NCBI GenBank assembly: GCA_020629515.1
Contig: JAHDDE010000032.1
Coordinates: 1-42,044, forward strand
Length of the DNA: 42,044 bases
From: Saprospiraceae bacterium
GTDB taxonomy: Bacteria; Bacteroidota; Bacteroidia; Chitinophagales; Saprospiraceae
Direction of reading: 5' to 3'
Shown here: positions 41,051 through 42,044 of the stretch, piece after piece
How positions within the stretch are numbered: the first letter of the stretch is position 1
Layout of the letters: the number at the start of each line of letters is the position of its first letter
Notes under the pieces: model-generated
The model's database searches: none
The model's input: only the letters and a program-made list of their open reading frames with translations
What the model was told of the DNA's origin: nothing
Translations under genes and position numbers: made by a program

Positions 41051-41883
41051 TAGAGTTATATAATCAATCTTGTGACCAGTGTAGCCAACTTGTGACTAAT
41101 AACTATAGCACCTCGTTCTCATTAGGCATAAAAATGTTTAAAAAAGAATTTAGAGACCCAATTTATGCTATTTATGGTTTTGTCAGATTTGCTGATGAAA
41201 TCGTTGATACCTTTCATCAATATGATAAAAGAGAGTTAATTGAAGAGTTTAGACGAGATACATTTACTGCCGTAAAAAGAGGGATCAGCCTTAATCCAAT
41301 TCTTCATTCCTTTCAAGCAGTAGTAAGAACTTATAATATTGATATGAGTTTGGTTGATGCTTTTCTAAAAAGTATGGAGATGGATTTGGATAAATTGACT
41401 TTCAGCAAGCAGGAATATGATGATTATATTTATGGATCTGCTGAGGTAATCGGTTTAATGTGCTTGAGAATTTTTGTTGAAGGAGATAACGAGGCTTATA
41501 ATAAATTAGAATATACTGCCAAAATGTTAGGTTCAGCTTTCCAGAAAGTGAATTTTCTAAGAGATATACAAAGCGACTATCAGGAAAGAGGAAGAGTTTA
41601 TTTTCCTGGAGTGAGATATGCCCAATTTAATTGTGATCAAAAGAAAACGATTGAGCTTGAGATTGAGGAGGAATTTAAGATAGCCTTAGAAGGTATTAAA
41701 GAATTACCTCGTGGTGCTCGACTGGGTGTTTACTTGGCTTTTAGATATTATAAAAAATTGCTAAAACGATTAAAAAAATATAGCGCAACCGAAGTTTTAG
41801 AACAAAGAGTAAGAGTTTCGGATTTTAACAAATTTTTATTGCTTGTTTTCTCATCTTTTAAGTATCAATTACGATTGATTTAG
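41047..41883 (+). CDS. crtB: Phytoene/squalene synthase family protein (CrtB)
   Basis: A 278-residue enzyme joining two GGPP molecules into phytoene. The two Asp-rich Mg-binding motifs are present: D50-x3-D54 in FADEIVDTF and D173-x3-D177 in LRDIQSDYQERGR. YAIYGFVR precedes the first. It starts inside the crtI stop (ATGA) and is translationally coupled. Later pathway genes such as a hydroxylase or cyclase are not seen before the window ends. Squalene synthase is the alternative for the family, but the crtI partner favours phytoene. Confidence 0.93.
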   Translation: MIELYNQSCDQCSQLVTNNYSTSFSLGIKMFKKEFRDPIYAIYGFVRFADEIVDTFHQYDKRELIEEFRRDTFTAVKRGISLNPILHSFQAVVRTYNIDMSLVDAFLKSMEMDLDKLTFSKQEYDDYIYGSAEVIGLMCLRIFVEGDNEAYNKLEYTAKMLGSAFQKVNFLRDIQSDYQERGRVYFPGVRYAQFNCDQKKTIELEIEEEFKIALEGIKELPRGARLGVYLAFRYYKKLLKRLKKYSATEVLEQRVRVSDFNKFLLLVFSSFKYQLRLI

Positions 41884-42044
41884 ATTTATTAAGAATTATC
41901 AATCATAGGACTTAATTAATAATAATATATTCAATATTAATATTGATTAGAAATTGTTCCGATTATACTTTTATTTTATGAATAATGTCTATCTCTTTTC
42001 AAATAAATAAAAAAAGTGGGGATTAAATTTTGGAAAGGGTATTT
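41884..42044. other. AT-rich tail of the window, no supported gene
   Basis: After crtB the last 161 nt are very AT-rich. They contain a 16-bp palindrome TCAATATTAATATTGA (41931-41946) and a possible start of a further frame at GTG 42016 that runs off the end. Nothing is long enough to support a gene call. Confidence 0.5.

Noticed and set aside
41931-41946. 16-bp AT-only-core palindrome after crtB
   Set aside because: The surroundings are so AT-rich that such palindromes arise easily; there is no T tract, known operator motif or second copy.
42016-42044. Possible start of another gene at GTG 42016
   Set aside because: Only nine codons are visible before the window ends, too little to support a call.
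1-42044. Mobile elements, CRISPR arrays, tRNA or rRNA genes
   Set aside because: I found no transposase, integrase, regularly spaced direct repeats or RNA-gene signatures; all long frames are assigned to ordinary chromosomal families.

Overview
The window looks like a chromosomal segment of a low-GC member of the Bacteroidota, probably of the Saprospiraceae or a close relative. The signs are type IX secretion cargo with both A-type and B-type C-terminal sorting domains, SprB-like repeats, a TonB-dependent receptor, the small phylum-restricted DUF5606 protein, promoters of the TAnnTTTG type, no evident Shine-Dalgarno sequences, and TTG used as start codon in several certain genes. I see no rRNA, tRNA, insertion sequence, prophage or CRISPR array.

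Layout. 1-3523 (+): the tail of an unrecognised helical protein, a GH3-family adenylating enzyme, a small hypothetical protein, recO and a DUF5606 gene. 3525-6299 (-): an HD-domain/Pycsar-effector-like membrane protein and the ComM/YifB AAA ATPase. 6300-6725: a regulatory region. 6726-12312 (+): sulfite reductase, uroporphyrinogen-III methyltransferase, precorrin-2 dehydrogenase, a 4Fe-4S APS/PAPS reductase, a ferredoxin-NADP reductase and a 2Fe-2S ferredoxin. 12408-13667 (+): an OmpA-family protein. 13601-16342 (-): aroA, an OsmC-family gene and a PhoH-like ATPase. 16499-23531 (+): a SAM-hydroxide-adenosyltransferase-family protein, aroB and two tandem class A penicillin-binding proteins. 23612-28563 (+): two large type IX-secreted proteins. 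28564-30473 (-): a methyltransferase and rlmN. 30558-34101 (+): an orphan histidine kinase overlapping a TonB receptor gene. 34098-36919 (-): a THUMP-type rRNA methyltransferase and an acyl-CoA ligase. 37093-39492 (+): an enlarged ribosomal protein S1. 39587-41883 (+): crtI and crtB of a carotenoid pathway that probably continues outside the window.

The most interesting element is the 6393-6704 leader of the sulfur-assimilation operon. It holds two short reading frames too small for ordinary gene calling, one with four consecutive Cys codons (6429-6488) and one with six (6553-6639). Each is followed by a rho-independent terminator, and each has mutually competing pairings of the classical attenuator type (segments 1:2, 2:3 and 3:4). 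I read this as two cysteine-responsive transcription attenuators in series, gating genes that make sulfide for cysteine synthesis. The first leader peptide appears to be leaderless: its ATG lies 5 nt after a perfect promoter -7 box.

The operon below the leader is nearly self-contained. CysH makes sulfite, the siroheme enzymes make the cofactor, and an FNR plus a ferredoxin can feed electrons to sulfite reductase. ATP sulfurylase and cysteine synthase are not in the window.
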